NCBI GenBank assembly: GCA_000611775.1
Contig: KK106982.1
Span: 1,426,001-1,490,000 of the forward strand
DNA length: 64,000 bases
Direction of reading: 5' to 3'
Source of the DNA: Umbilicaria muhlenbergii
Taxonomy: Eukaryota; Ascomycota; Lecanoromycetes; Umbilicariales; Umbilicariaceae
The notes beneath the pieces are model-generated. The model had not been told where the DNA came from, did no database searches, and was given only the letters and a program-made list of their open reading frames with translations. The position numbers and the translations under genes were made by a program. Positions 31,690-43,969 of this stretch are shown piece after piece (position 1 is the stretch's first letter; each line of letters opens with the position of its first letter).

Positions 31690-32420
31690 TGCATTGGACT
31701 GGGGTTGTTGAATGGAGTCAGTGATAGATAGATTGGGCATAGAGGGGCTAGTGGGGAGACGCGATTGATACGCACGCGAACTTCGAGTCGCGTCATGGGT
31801 GGTCCGAGCGTGGAGCTGGGAAATCCCTGCGAGAAATATTTGGGAAGATAGCGTGGATAGGTAGGGTTGTCTGAGCACGAGTACTCTACAGTCGCAGCAC
31901 TCCTCCATTGCCATTGAAGGCCAGTGCTCCGTTCCTCATCGTTCAGTGAAGACTAGACTCGGATTTCCGTTGGTATACAAGCTACGAGACCTGCTACAAC
32001 TCTCCAAACCCGTAAGGTTCCGTGCGCTCTGTGAAATGAGGTGTGGAGGATGGGGATTGGGCTGATGACTCCAGCGGGATAGATTCACCAGCATCAACCC
32101 GCTCGAAGCTCCGTTCTTGGGAGGGTTTACTCGTACACAATATACAGCCACGGCTTCAATTGAACGCCCTTACCATTAAAGGTTCCTTCCCTGCGCCGAG
32201 CCTGAAACAATTTCCATCTACCTGCTCGCACCGCCCTATGAACTAGCCTGACGCCCTAGCCCTAGCTTTAGCCGGTAAGTGAATACGCTCCTCCTGGACT
32301 CCATACTTTCTGTCTCTTCCCACCTATTGAACTCTCACCCAGACCGCTCTCCGCCCTTGCCTCAACTTTTCATCCACCTAATCAAATCTCCTCCCTCAGA
32401 CCTGTCCTCCAACCCCAACC
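31690..32420. other. Divergent promoter region of CENP-S and PGA2
   Basis: No gene seen in this 731-bp gap. The last 100 bp before 32421 are CT-rich, as in many fungal leaders. Confidence 0.55.
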
Positions 32421-32882
32421 ATGTCCACCCACCCGGCCCTCTCCCAACTCCAAACCTACGCCCACAACTTCCAACACAACATCAGCACCTCCGTCTCCAA
32501 CCTCTCCCTCCGCGACTACATCCGCCTCGTCATCATCCTCGGCGCCTACTGCCTCCTCCGCCCCTACCTCCTGCAACTAGCCGGCCGCTTCCAAGCCGCC
32601 GACCACGACCGCGAACTCGACGAAGACGAAATGAGCTCTGCGGCCGCTATACATCCGAATTCGCTCCGGGGGCAGGTCAGTGTGCCGGATGATAGTAGCG
32701 ATGAAGATGAACATGAGGAAGGGGAGGGAAAGGGGAAAGCGAGTGGGGCGGATTGGGGGAAGAAGGCGAGGAGGAGGCAGAGGAGGATGATTCGGAGTAT
32801 TTTGGAGGCGGAGGAGAGGTTGAAGAGGGAGGAGGAGGAGGCGGATTCGGATGGGGAGATTGAGGAGTTTTTGGTTCAGTGA
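32421..32882 (+). CDS. pga2: PGA2-type ER trafficking protein
   Basis: A single-exon gene of 153 residues. One membrane helix (YIRLVIILGAYCLLRPYL, about residues 33-50) follows the conserved LRDYIRLV entry motif. A charged cytosolic part follows, with SDDSSDEDE-like acidic residues, a basic KKARRRQRRM patch and a Glu-rich coiled coil ending EIEEFLV. This matches Pga2, an essential yeast ER protein needed for processing of Gas1 and alkaline phosphatase. Length and topology agree with fungal homologues (~130-160 residues). The final ~60 codons are nearly all purine. Confidence 0.85.
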   Translation: MSTHPALSQLQTYAHNFQHNISTSVSNLSLRDYIRLVIILGAYCLLRPYLLQLAGRFQAADHDRELDEDEMSSAAAIHPNSLRGQVSVPDDSSDEDEHEEGEGKGKASGADWGKKARRRQRRMIRSILEAEERLKREEEEADSDGEIEEFLVQ

Positions 32883-35800
32883 TTGGGGGGGGGTGTATAT
32901 ATAGGTTGGGAACTGTAAAGGTGGGCAAAATCAATTGTTTCAAACCATCTGTTTTGTGTAAAGGGTACCCACTGCTATATTGCTGTCCGAGTGCGCTTTT
33001 CACAGGGCTAGCGGTGGGATTTGGTTATCGGTGCAATTGAGTTAAGCTGAGCGGAAACGACTGTTGCAAAGCATGTTGACATTCTCACCTTCTAGGACTC
33101 CGCACCACGCTCCGCCACAGGAATGCCGTCGATAATAAGATTGCACCAGGCACGTCCAGCGAACCCTGCCTCCCGAATCCACCCACATAAGCATTAAAGC
33201 AACTCCGCCATTCCAATCCCTACGTGTCCGCGAATCCCATTCTCCACAGGAGAGAAACTACAGCCACCACCCTAGTCTCCATAACAGGTCCGTCATCAAA
33301 AAGCTGCACCCCATCATAGTGGGCACTCGGGGTATATCCGAAAGATAAGGTAATCGGAAGCCTCCGACTAGCTAACTTCTTGATGCGTGGCCCTGGCAAG
33401 AGACCCGCAATCCCGCAATGGATATTTGGGCGATATCCACGTTCTGAATCGCGCCCACAAAAAGCCTTGTTTCTACATTCCAGTATCAAAGTTCGATATC
33501 CAGTTGTGCACCATGATCCTGATGTTTCCGTCTACTAGGTGTAAGGTTTTTTGTTCGTTTCTATGCCGATGGACCAGGTAGCACGAACCCCTTGGCTGCG
33601 AGCACCTCGCACTCGAGGCGCAGGAGTCGCTGGCGGAGACGACGGAAATGGGGGGGGAAGAAAGCTTGGTGTTGGGAGGCAGGTTGCTGATCTTTTTGTC
33701 GGAGAGCTAGAACAATGCGCTTTGTCTGTTCCTCTGAAGTTGGCCATGGAGCATGACGCGCTGTACGTGAGCTTTGGGCAGGAACAAGAGGTCGGTATAG
33801 AGTAGGTATGTGATCTACCCACGGATTTGTTGTCGCCTCGTTGTGGCTGAGACGGAGCGGAAGCTGATGCAATCGCGTTAGCAGCTGTAGGTCGCCAGGA
33901 ACGTTTGATAAGGGAGTGGAAACTTACAACGGTAGCGAGGAAAACGATTCAAGCCGCGAGGTCGAAGAAGAGCCACCATAGGAGTAGTTTGATTAGGGCG
34001 TTTGCCTGAACACCTGGCGCCTCCTTGGGTATCCTGGACAAGGTGGTAAGACGATTACATGATTTTGCTTCGGTTCTTCTCCAAAACGAACATCGTTGAG
34101 ACTTCTTCGTGGATCAACCAACATCCTCATGATGATAGCACTCGGTGACGCTCGATATGCCCCGTCCAGACTGCGCAAGAACGCGAACTTCTACGGCCAG
34201 GCCCTCGGCGAGCGCTTGCGGCTCCGAGATGGTGGGCGTGAGAAGGCCAGAATGCAACCTTTGGTTGTTTTGATGGCTGAAGGTTCTCTTTGTGGAGGCA
34301 GAGTTCTTTCGCTGACCCGTTACACATACACTCGAAACGTGGCCTTTTTTTTGCGGTACTTGCACGACTTTCTGCAACCCCTTGACTTTTTGTTTTACAA
34401 AGAAGTTTCTCTGTTTTCTCTTGTTGACATATCGAAACCAATCCTCCGATCGCCCAGATGTCCACTGTTCTGTGCTATGGGCATCATCAACGATCGTCCG
34501 CATTCATCTGGGCTTTGGTGGATCTCACATGCTCGTACACGCCGTTTCAGAGGCCTTCGTGGCTGGATATACTGACGTTCGAGGAAATAGATGCACTCAC
34601 AGATGCTGATCACTTGTGTTTGACCAAGCCTCCGTGAATGTGACTTATGGATGGTGGTAAATTCACCATACCCATCGCCGAGAAAGGTAACTCCATGAGG
34701 GGCTTGAAGCACGAGGTGACAGGCCTGTAATTTTGATCAGATCCGGGCATCGCTGAATGCGGATAGCGGTTGTATTGGTCAATATTCGGAGGTGCTGGCG
34801 AATATATTGCCCACCTCTGGGCTGCCGCCGATACACCAGCCTTCTGTTGCATTCAGTGGCAGAGTCCTCGGGCTGAAGTTGTAGCCTTTTATCCATGTTG
34901 CGTCTGCAACTTGATATCTCACAAAGTTACCTCTGTACAAGGAGGGAACGGTTCTGCGCAATTCTGCGCCAGGATATTCCCCTTCTTTCTCAACCTCATT
35001 CCCATCTACGTTGGATCGATACTCCTTGTTGTCCGAAGTGCAGATGCTGGTAATGGTTCAATCTTCATTCCTCTTCTGTGATTTCTGTCTGCACTATATC
35101 CGCTAGGCGGTAACGGTGGCCTCACTTCCTGCTAATCCTGACACACAAGTTATGAGACGGGAAGTCTTTAGAAAAGCACGAGGTTAGAAGTTGAATCGTT
35201 GTTGAACTGTTTCTGCTTCATCAATCACTGGTATGAGTAGTCTATACTTCAAATCCCTTAAGGTTGCCTAATCAACGCCATCTGTTTATTGTTTTTGAAT
35301 GTGTGTTTGAGTCACTTCTTGATTTTCTCCATAAGGACAGTGGTAATTTCTTGACCTCTGAACGATGGAGGCGATGCTTTCGTTGCCATCATAGTGCGAG
35401 TGTGATTCGCTCGATGCGCAGGAGCTCGTCGTTGCATAGCAGGAAAGCTTGTGAAGAGAAACGCCTCATCTCCTGAGCTTGGTACAGGTTCGGGTGTGAA
35501 CATACTATAATATTTCTTCTGCTGGACATGTCGGGTTGCTCGACCGCGACTGCTTGATGGTATGAAGGCTTGTGTGTAGAGAAATAAATCATAACGGAAA
35601 ATGCTCTGTTTTGCTGTTGCTCTCCCACTTTCTCTTACTGCTTCCCTATTTACCAAAATGAGTCGTTTTAGGTTCCTTTTTGCAAGTTGTCTTCTTGCAT
35701 CCTTTGCTTCTATGTGTCTCGAATTCACCTTTGCGGCTACCTCCAGTCTCTAACATAGTCGCACTGACAGAAGCACCCGCAGTAGCCCAGTACGCTTGAG

Positions 35801-38364
35801 TCTTGGAGGGTCGTTCGGCTGTGAAGGTTTCCTGCTCTTGAGGCGTTCACTTGGAAGTGCACGTTGTGCAGCAACGTACACGCCTAAGCTCATCCAGGTG
35901 CTGGGTACTGTTGCATCATCTTGATGATGCCCAAAGCCGACGCATCCGCCCATAACTTCGAGCCGGCTGCCAGCTTCGATTTTTGTCGGATCCTGGCTCG
36001 AGGGACGGCGACACAGGCATTAATCCGAGCCTCTCCTGTCTCTGGTGAGTACGCATTCTCGCTAGATGTTCGAGTTCACATTTGGGAATTGCGTTGGATC
36101 GTTCCTGATTGGTTGGTGGTACTGCGACAGAGCGGCGAGAGCTTGAGGTGTTGCGGGAGCATTTTGAGGGTATACAAAAGATTTTGAAGAACCCGCTTGT
36201 TGAGTGAGTTCTTTCCACTAAGGGGTTATCCAAATCCTTCAGCGCTGAATCAAGTGTCTGTAAGTATATCTTTAGTTCTGCTCTTGCTGTTTCTTTGGGC
36301 ATCTGTGTTCACCTGTTTCTTGCGTCCATTTGCAAGTGCTGTCGGCTTGCACTACGATTGGATAGTTTTCTTTCATTGGACATTATTAAGTTGAGGGATA
36401 GAGTGATCTCTTGCGTAAGACAAAATCTTTTGTAAAACGCTTTCTAGTGCTGTTACCGAAAAAGAGAGACGATATAAGAAATTTGAAGAAGATGGAAACA
36501 GCAAGAATATGGTAAATTGCAGTGAGGTGTAGTAGTCAGGGTATGGATTCGTGGCGGCTGATGACTTGAGGGTAGTAGATACCTCTAAGCCACCGATATC
36601 ATGCTCTGCTTGCGTTTCTATTTTCTTCCTTTCAGTCATCACTATCACCGTTATTATCCCTATTCTTAATCTCATCGTCCGAAAGTTCTTCGAAAGGCGC
36701 TGAAAGCGACAAGTTCATTCGGTTTGACCCTATTCATCTTTCCCGGATTATCGGCGCCTGAAGGAGGAACTCGATTGTCTCCATCAAGAAAGAAAGGCGC
36801 CCCCATGCTTGACTACGTCTTTGATGAACAAGAACAGAAAATTGACGTTGTAAGATGAGTCACCAACATTCAACTCATGTAGGAAAAGCACCGAGAATTC
36901 TGATCAATGAGTTGCGCTAATATGGGGATTGATTTGATGCTGCATAATTTCCGTGTGTGTGGTGGTAGGAACAGGATGATAGTCTCACACAGCAACTTTG
37001 TGTCCAGATTACGACAGCTCCAGAGTTGAAGAAATATCCGCACATCAAGATGAACTATGCGTAAGTTCTTTCATCCAACGCAATTGTTTCCTTTCCTCAT
37101 CAAGGCCACGCTTCACTCTATGGCTTTAGGATCTTGATCTTTGAAATACAGCTCAGCACGACGGGGCTTCTTGTCGCTGATACCTTTGTGCTTGATGAAT
37201 TCTAGCATCTGGCATTATAGATTCCAGAGCATTCTGTGCGCACTTGCAGCTCGTACGAAACGCTCCTTCAGTGTTCAGTTTCCTCTTAACGTCCTCCACC
37301 ACCCCCGGTCCGCAGACGCACGACCGCCGGTTCTCGTAGACGCATTACATAGTATTTCGATCTCGACGAGAAACACCAGCGAACGATTCGACTGGAGAGT
37401 TCCGTCCTAAGGGTACCGGCCAGAAGAAAACCTTTCCCATTCGAGCAGCGGCACAATAAGGCGAAGGTGCATTTGCTTGAGCGGGAGCTTCACTGAACCT
37501 GGCCAAAGTGGCTCCATGCTCTTCTCCCGCGACGTCTTCAATTCTATCTTCGTCGGCCACGCCACCATTGTTACAGCAAGGTGATTGGGTGTCTTCGAGC
37601 CTTATCTCCTCCTCCAACCACACCCTCCCTCTTTGTCAATCGTGTGAAGTACGTTCTTCGTCCTCTGACATGTCTGCTTGCCTTTATATTGGCATGGCCA
37701 CATCCAGGTGGAGTTGCTGAATTTCGGCTTCCTCTTTGCGTGCCTTCAGTGCTATGATTGCTCAATGAAACCGCATCCTGACCGTATCTCGTTGGAGAAC
37801 ATTTGTTTTGATGAACCATGAGTGTTTAGTACAGCTGAAGAGTACACAGCTGATCGGATTCCTGTGTGTCTGTTGCAGATATGAAGAATGTAAATCATGC
37901 ACATATGTCATCTCAAGAGATGAGAAAATATCTTTGATATTGTTCTTTTAAAAAAACTACAGCATTTCAGATCATCTTTAAACTTCATAGAAACATCATC
38001 TGTGAAAAACTCATATGCTGCTATGCAGGCTGAAGGATTTAAATGGAGATGATACATTCACTTCATCAAATTCTTCTTTTCATCATCATTGATACTTTCG
38101 CAAAATTCAAGCAGTTCGAAAGACTGAGCAAGCGGGACTTCTTTGAGGTTCTCTTAAGAAATTGCTGCTTGACAGGAACAGTTATGGTAATTTTGTAGAT
38201 TTTCAACTGAATGGTGTAGGAAATAGAAGTAGTTCTTTTTCAATTTGCTACGGCGATTCCAGATGTCGGGGTCCAAAGTTCCCAGTTTCATGACTCGGCG
38301 TTCTTTCCAGACATCCGGCATTCCTGAATGATCTCTTTAGGGCCGGAAGTATTTCACACTTCTG

Positions 38365-38905
38365 TACTACAATTAGGGAACACCTCATCCACTGAGACAT
38401 CTGTATCATCTTTAAATGGATCATCGAACTCCCCTTTTAATGCTTCGGTATAGCCAACTCCTTTCGTATTCATTGGTGCAGAGGGTTCTAAGTTCGTGAT
38501 TGACAGTGAGACATCATCCTCCGTGGCAGTGACTCCGCCTAGGTTGTCTGCTATTGGTGTAGACTCTTCCTCTATCGGAGTGCTCCCTCCAAGATCTTGG
38601 TCATCCTTTTCCGTGGTGGATGCCGCGCGATCGTATCTAGATGCCGTATTTTTTATCTCCTAGTGTGACCCTCTTCTAATTTGTCCTCTCCTTCTACTAA
38701 AGTATAATGTTTCGATACTTCACAGTCCTTGCAAGCAATATGGTGGTATGTGCTTTCCCTACTCTTTTCATGAACCGCAATGTAACCCAGCATGAGGCCA
38801 CAGCAATAGCATTAATCTTAGACGCCCCAGTTCTTGCATCTGTAGCAGCTCCGTAGATAGGCCAGTCGTAAGCGGCTTGCACTGACCAATGGAGGTCTTC
38901 AATCA
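38365..38905 (-). other. Unrecognised acidic coding-like remnant
   Basis: On minus, the stretch 38665-38368 is open for ~100 codons without an ATG near its start. It encodes an acidic Ser/Thr/Asp-rich peptide ending in a stop. A second open stretch just upstream contains a C-x-x-C pair in a HIACKDCEVSKHY context. The two lie in different frames, with a CACACTAG acceptor-like site between them. This could be the last exons of an unmodelled gene or a relic. I do not recognise the family and propose no function. Confidence 0.3.
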
Positions 38906-40525
38906 AGTATCAGCCTTGCAGAGTTCACAGTACTTCAACTCATCCTGATGTATGAGTGATCATGCTCCACCGGTTCAATGTCGGAACTTCAGGGTTTAAT
39001 GAGGCTGCATGTCAATAGGTAGTGGCCGATGACTCTTCCCCGCAAGCAAGGCCGACTAGTCTTCGTATCATCAAATAAGTGGTGGCCACCAGCGTGAGCT
39101 GCGAAGGTTGGAATTGAGACTTTTCTTTCCTGGTGTATTAACAGCAGCTTTTAGTATAATTATAATGAAAAATAGAGATCGAGTGGAAACACAACACTGA
39201 GATTGAATATGGCGCTTGAACCGCAGTATCCTCCGTGGACAAATCAGGGTCGGAGAGAGCTCGTAAGCTGTAACAGAGAGGAAAGTAAAGATGACAAGCA
39301 TCGAGTACCATACTGCGGAAATTAGTGTAAAGGAGGAAGGGGACTCAAATAGCTCAAGCTGTGGAGAAGCTTGTACTATAAAGAAACTAGTGTTCTGATA
39401 ATAACTGACTTTCGTGTAGTTTTAAGTTTCTGCACCTGAACTTGCACCCTTAGTCTTCACGACCTCATCTCTGGTGTAATCGGTAAGAGTTGTCCTTACT
39501 CTGAGGAAGTTAGAACCCCTTTTTGCCCGTTGCAATCGTCTTCCATGATGCCGATCACGGTTCAACCTCTTCAAGGATAGTCAGTGTACTGTTCTATTTC
39601 TAGGTGGTGAAATGACTGAAACAATCGTCGCTGTAGGCTGATCTGCACTAATCCTGCCCTCTGATGTGCTTTGCATCGAAGCAGTAATGAACCGTGTAAG
39701 ATACTGTACTTGATGTTATACGGAGTATGAAATACCTCCAGAAGCCGCTATCCAAGGGTATTGTAACGTAAAAAGGGGCAATAAAACGACTAACTAATTA
39801 AAGCGTACACTTTCTGCTTTCAAGGAACAGCCCACGATGGTCCGATACAGCAAGGGTGAAAGGCTTCAACGTGATTGCGTGACGCTGAGAGTTTGTGGAT
39901 AAGGACTTGTCTCTGATAGCGCGACACAAAGCTGGGACAAAGACAATATGAGTGAGTAGTCTAAAGATATGCACGATCTCACTTCGTATGGGAAAAAGCT
40001 CCTAATTCCAAAAGCATAATAATGAACGAATTAGTCCACATGACTGGTTGGATTCCACGCTTTCTGCCAATTGCAACACTATATTCCCCGAGGTCTTCGT
40101 CTTAATCAAAGCATGTTTGCTGCCGTGCGTAATTTTGTGGTTATGAATTATATGTTGACGTTCTGAGCATAACGGAAAGTTGTGGCTGGTTGCATAGCTG
40201 TTCCACATACTAAGAACGTTGTCACCAACATTGATGGATGTCAGTGTGTAGTGACTCCGGTCTATTCATAGCACGACGATTGTATTGCCGTCATGGTGAG
40301 TATGGCCCTCCCGAACACATACAGTCATGGAGTACGTGTAAAATCTCAGTTTCATGCGATCGAGGACTGGACTTAGACGAAATAACTCGTGTATAAAGAC
40401 ACTTCCGTGGGAGAAGCAAGAAGATGGAGTAGTGCTAGAGTAACGTTGTCGACAAAATGAAATATTTGACATGTTTTGGTTCTTGCGATTGTTTCATGTA
40501 TTTTAATAAGGATGGTGAGAGTGAT

Positions 40526-40984
40526 TCAGGCTGTGACGATTTGTACTGATCTGACATAAAAACCTCGCGGAGCTTTTCTTTTCGTATCAATAGGTCGGAA
40601 TATATTAGTATAACAAATTCTTGACGCAATAGAAGATGATCTGTCCTTAACACAGATTAGAGACGAAGCCGCCGCAGTCTGTGTTCCTGTGGAGATTGGG
40701 AGCGGGTGATACTCCTTCCTCTCATTACAAACAAGGTGGACTGTGGTCGAGCCTACCAGCGCAAGTCCGTGCCCATCAGACTTACCGTTAAGCGACGCAG
40801 CTGCAGCAGTTGATGCTCCACCACTCGTTCGAATGTGTTCATACTCTGGCCGTGTTGTCGAAGATTGACCTATTGGAAGCAGTGAGAGGTATAGTTCAAG
40901 GACACTGTGGCCAGACCAACGCTGTCTAGGTTGGTATGAGTTCAAGGACTGGCGGACAAGACGAAGACAGGGGGACGAATGCAT
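40526..40984 (-). CDS. Hypothetical protein, weak support
   Basis: A 152-codon frame starts at ATG 40984. The first ~35 residues are Arg/Ser/Leu-rich and amphipathic, like a targeting peptide. The middle is Ala/Ser/Thr-rich, with KSDGHGLALVGSTTVHLV. No known motif, no clear introns and AT-rich surroundings make chance quite possible. Confidence 0.25.
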   Translation of the reverse strand: MHSSPCLRLVRQSLNSYQPRQRWSGHSVLELYLSLLPIGQSSTTRPEYEHIRTSGGASTAAAASLNGKSDGHGLALVGSTTVHLVCNERKEYHPLPISTGTQTAAASSLICVKDRSSSIASRICYTNIFRPIDTKRKAPRGFYVRSVQIVTA

Positions 40985-41306
40985 TGCAACAAAGAAAGAT
41001 GGAGAGGGTTTGGATAAGGATGTTCTATTGTTGAAGAGACAGAAAGAGGGAGACTAAAAGGGGATTTTATAGGCAAAGCGGGAGCCAAGTATACATTCAC
41101 CGCAGCTAAACCGTCAGGTATCAATTCACTCACTCCCGGATGATAGCACCGCGAAAAGGATGAATGAATACTAAGCTATGAAGCAGTGCACGGTAGTCCC
41201 AACCGAAAGTCCGAAAGGCCGAAAGCCCAACGCCTCGAGAGACCGGTAATCTCAACGCTCGAGCTCGATCCTCTGTATCCCCGATTTAGAAAGAGACACA
41301 AAAAAT

Positions 41307-42194
41307 CTAAACGTTGACATCTTTTCCACCAGTCATGAACGCAATGGAAGCACAGATGATCCGGCAAACGACTTTGAGCTCCTCCTCATTCCTCGGTGTG
41401 TAGAGCATGGTATAGCAAGCCGGAAGGAGCTTGGACCCTGCCAAGGGATGACGCTCTCCCCAGCCATTCGATACCACCAACTTGGCATCTTCAGGAGATA
41501 GCGTGCAATGGAGCGAGTGGTCAGGGTGTTTGTGTATATGAGTTATCTCGCGCCGCACCCCGGCAGCGATAGCATGTGGAGTGGGGATGTCGTCGGCGAT
41601 AAAGATGGCCTCGCCCTGCCGCTCTAAGAGCGATGTTTTGGTGGTAATAATATCGCGGTTCTTGGATATGATACTGTCAAAGCGCTGTCGGAGCTCCTAC
41701 GTTGCGTTAGCGATCTGCATATAGCAACTATCTGCCGCGAGTCGAATGCCACCACAGGAATCGACGCTGCTTCGTACCTTTTTGAGCTCCGGGCTCGAAT
41801 GTTGATTCAATTGCCGATGAGGAGCCATCCATGGTCCAATGTGAGGCCTCGAGCCGGTTCTGACGGGCAGGTCGCTAAGCCAGCCTCTGTTCCCCAAATC
41901 ACCGCCCATCGATCGTATATTTGCGCTGTCGTAGCATTCTGTACCCTTAGCCTCCCGGCCCAAAGGACGGAGGGCTGAATTGATAAGCCAGCCCCAGACG
42001 TTGTAAGGGAGACCGCCTGCGCCCAGGGCTTTCCATCCCCGGTAGTCCTGCCTGATTAGGGTAAAGATCTGGTAAAGAAGAGGTAAAGAGGCAGCGGCCA
42101 ATAGTCCACTGGCTGCTTGTTTCTCGCGAGACAGGTGTTGGAAGTAATGGATGCTTTCCGCCAAGGGAGCCGTTATTCTCGCAACTGAGGTCAT
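41307..42194 (-). CDS. Luciferase-fold domain protein (DUF5519 type)
   Basis: Two exons, 42194-41778 and 41696-41307. The 81-nt intron has a GTACGA donor, GCTAAC branch and GTAG acceptor; 268 residues. The N-terminus has a hydrophobic segment (ASGLLAAASLPLLYQIF) that may be a membrane anchor, followed by GAGGLPYNVWGWLIN, seen in fungal relatives. The C-terminal domain has AGVRREITHIHKHPDHSLH, then LSPEDAKLVVSNGWGERHPLAG and MLYTPRNEEELKVVCRII. This is the pattern of DUF5519, a small alpha/beta fold annotated as luciferase-like that is common in moulds and bacteria. Substrate and role are unknown. The stop is at 41307-41309. Confidence 0.82.
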
Positions 42195-43394
42195 AGCGAA
42201 TCGCTGTTATGAGATACGTTCGCCCGGGCGACCTAGTCAAAGGATGTGGCTAAGATGTCGTGCTCTTGTGAGAAGGGTGAGCCTTGAGGATGTGGAGGAT
42301 GAGGAACGATAAGCGCGGAAGAGAGTGGGGACGACATAATCAGCTCGCGCGTAAGCATTGCGCCACGACGGGCCATGCGTCTGCATGATGTGAGTTCTTG
42401 CGGTGCACGAGAACGTGCCCTCGTGCCTTAGGAATAATCCGGAGAAGAGTATCGCCAATGGGGTGGGTGGACTTGCCTCCGGCGCACGGGCCAACCGATT
42501 TTCTTACTACAGTAGCACGAGTAGCTCGCCGCAGCCACAGCAAGAAGGCCTCAAGGTCTACGTGGCATCAAGTGTACATATTGCAGTACATCCTTCCTCG
42601 ACTTGGTAATAACCTCCATAGTCGCGCCCTCACCGTAACGGCCTTGCATCGCGGCGGCGAAGATGAATTCAACGAGACCGAAGCCCTCTTTCTAAGCGTG
42701 CTACCTTGGGTAGTCCTAACTCGCGCCATCATTGCCATCGCTGTCGTCTCTCTTGATTCATCCGCATTTGCTTTCTTTCTTGTTGTCGTCATACTTCTAG
42801 ATGCCAGCGTCCCTTCACGTGGTGAATATACAAGAGCGCGGCTCAACGTACACTCCACAGGCTTCTTCGCCAAGTCAAACCGTCACGTTTCATGTGAATA
42901 CGTCGGCGATGGCAACGTCACCTTCTGATGCTTTCTTCTCATCTTTCTCTTACTTGTTCCTTGTGACTCGAAGCTGCCTATGTCTATTCAGGGCAAGTAG
43001 CCAGGGTTCCTCATTGCTGGTTACAGCGAACCCATCTGTTGCCACAGCACCGTGCGGGCATCTCTATCAAATTATCCGAAGATGCTCTGTGTTTGCCTTT
43101 GACCTGATATCGCCTTAGCCCCGACCCGGTATCGAAAACTTCATACGCCGACGGAATACTGATTTGGCCTTCGTATGAGGTGCAGCTTAGTCGCGACTGG
43201 CGCAAACATTCGCGACTGGCGATGACGGTTGGGGCGCCTGTTTCACCGCAAGTTTATGTAGTGACATAGGTATATAGAGAAAGTAATATAGGCTTCTAGT
43301 CAGCTTTGAATTTTGGTACGCAACCAGACACCTCCACTGCTAGATGCAGTAATACATCCGTGTCTTCTGCCCATTCGCAAATCCCCAAATCAAG
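42195..43394. other. Intergenic, no gene recognised
   Basis: A 176-codon plus frame (42398-42928) and opposing minus frames are open together over GC-balanced sequence. Neither shows domains, a signal peptide or matching splice sites, so I leave them out. Confidence 0.45.
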
Positions 43395-43969
43395 ATGCGA
43401 GCTCTCATCCCTCTCATCCTCGCCGCATCCGCTACCCTCACCTTCGCATTCCCCACCTTGCCCGAAGTCCGGAGCAAACAAGTCTGCGCTAACGCCCCTA
43501 ACACTGTGGCCGGAACGTAAGCAACTGTTCCAATCCCTCTTCTACCAAACTACCTCACCAGCCCTAATATCAACCCAGGAGGCTCAACCACCGTGCCAAC
43601 GGCGCCATCACTTGGTGCACCCCCAACACCCGGACCTACGTCGTTCTGAAAGTCATCGCCATCGTATGGCAAGAGGAAGCGGCGAAGCTCGGAGCCATGG
43701 TTTCAGTCATGAAGGAATCCTGGGAGCAATGGATCCTTGAACACGGCGACAAGGTTGTCGATGGTGGAATATTTGCATACGGGTTTCCGAATCTGGGCTT
43801 GCAGTTCCGGTTCGAAAACGCCAATAATCATCAGCTCACCATAGGCGTGATGAAGGCGGCTTTGGTGGCGCTGTGGGATTGGATGGAGCAGCATGAGATT
43901 GCGACTTGTACTTTTGATATCTTTGATGGGGACAATCAGGTTGGGAAGGGCGCCTTCACGGGGATGTAA
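43395..43969 (+). CDS. Small secreted protein of unknown family
   Basis: Two exons, 43395-43516 and 43579-43969, with a 62-nt intron (GTAAGC donor, CCTAATA branch, CCCAG acceptor); 170 residues. A signal peptide is clear (MRALIPLILAASATLTFA). The mature protein has three cysteines (VCANAP, TWCTPN, ATCTF), two of them able to pair. It contains an amphipathic helix (AKLGAMVSVMKESWEQWIL) and an FPNLGLQFRFENANN-like strand pair. No known catalytic motif was found. It could be an effector or a cell-wall protein; the family resembles secreted proteins of Dothideomycetes only in general form. Confidence 0.75.

Larger units (their letters stand above)
32883..41306. other. 8.4-kb gene-poor, AT-richer region with coding-like fragments
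   Basis: No complete gene could be modelled. Open frames of 60-160 codons occur on both strands (for example 34575-34096, 35728-35312, 36302-35916, 37623-37345 and 40984-40526) without recognisable domains, and many overlap antisense frames that look equally protein-like. Around 36.1-37.2 kb, plus has several strong GTAAGT/GTGAGT donors, so a small multi-exon gene is possible but cannot be fixed. The segment 38900-38365 on minus is listed separately. The region probably mixes intergenic DNA with decayed sequence. Confidence 0.5.

Noticed and set aside
34096-34575. 159-codon plus frame and an overlapping 129-codon minus frame
   Set aside because: Both strands are open over the same stretch, neither has a recognisable motif, and no splice signals support either.
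36760-37210. A multi-exon plus-strand gene inferred from GTAAGT donors
   Set aside because: Several exon chains in different frames, and minus-strand alternatives, looked equally protein-like, so no model could be preferred.
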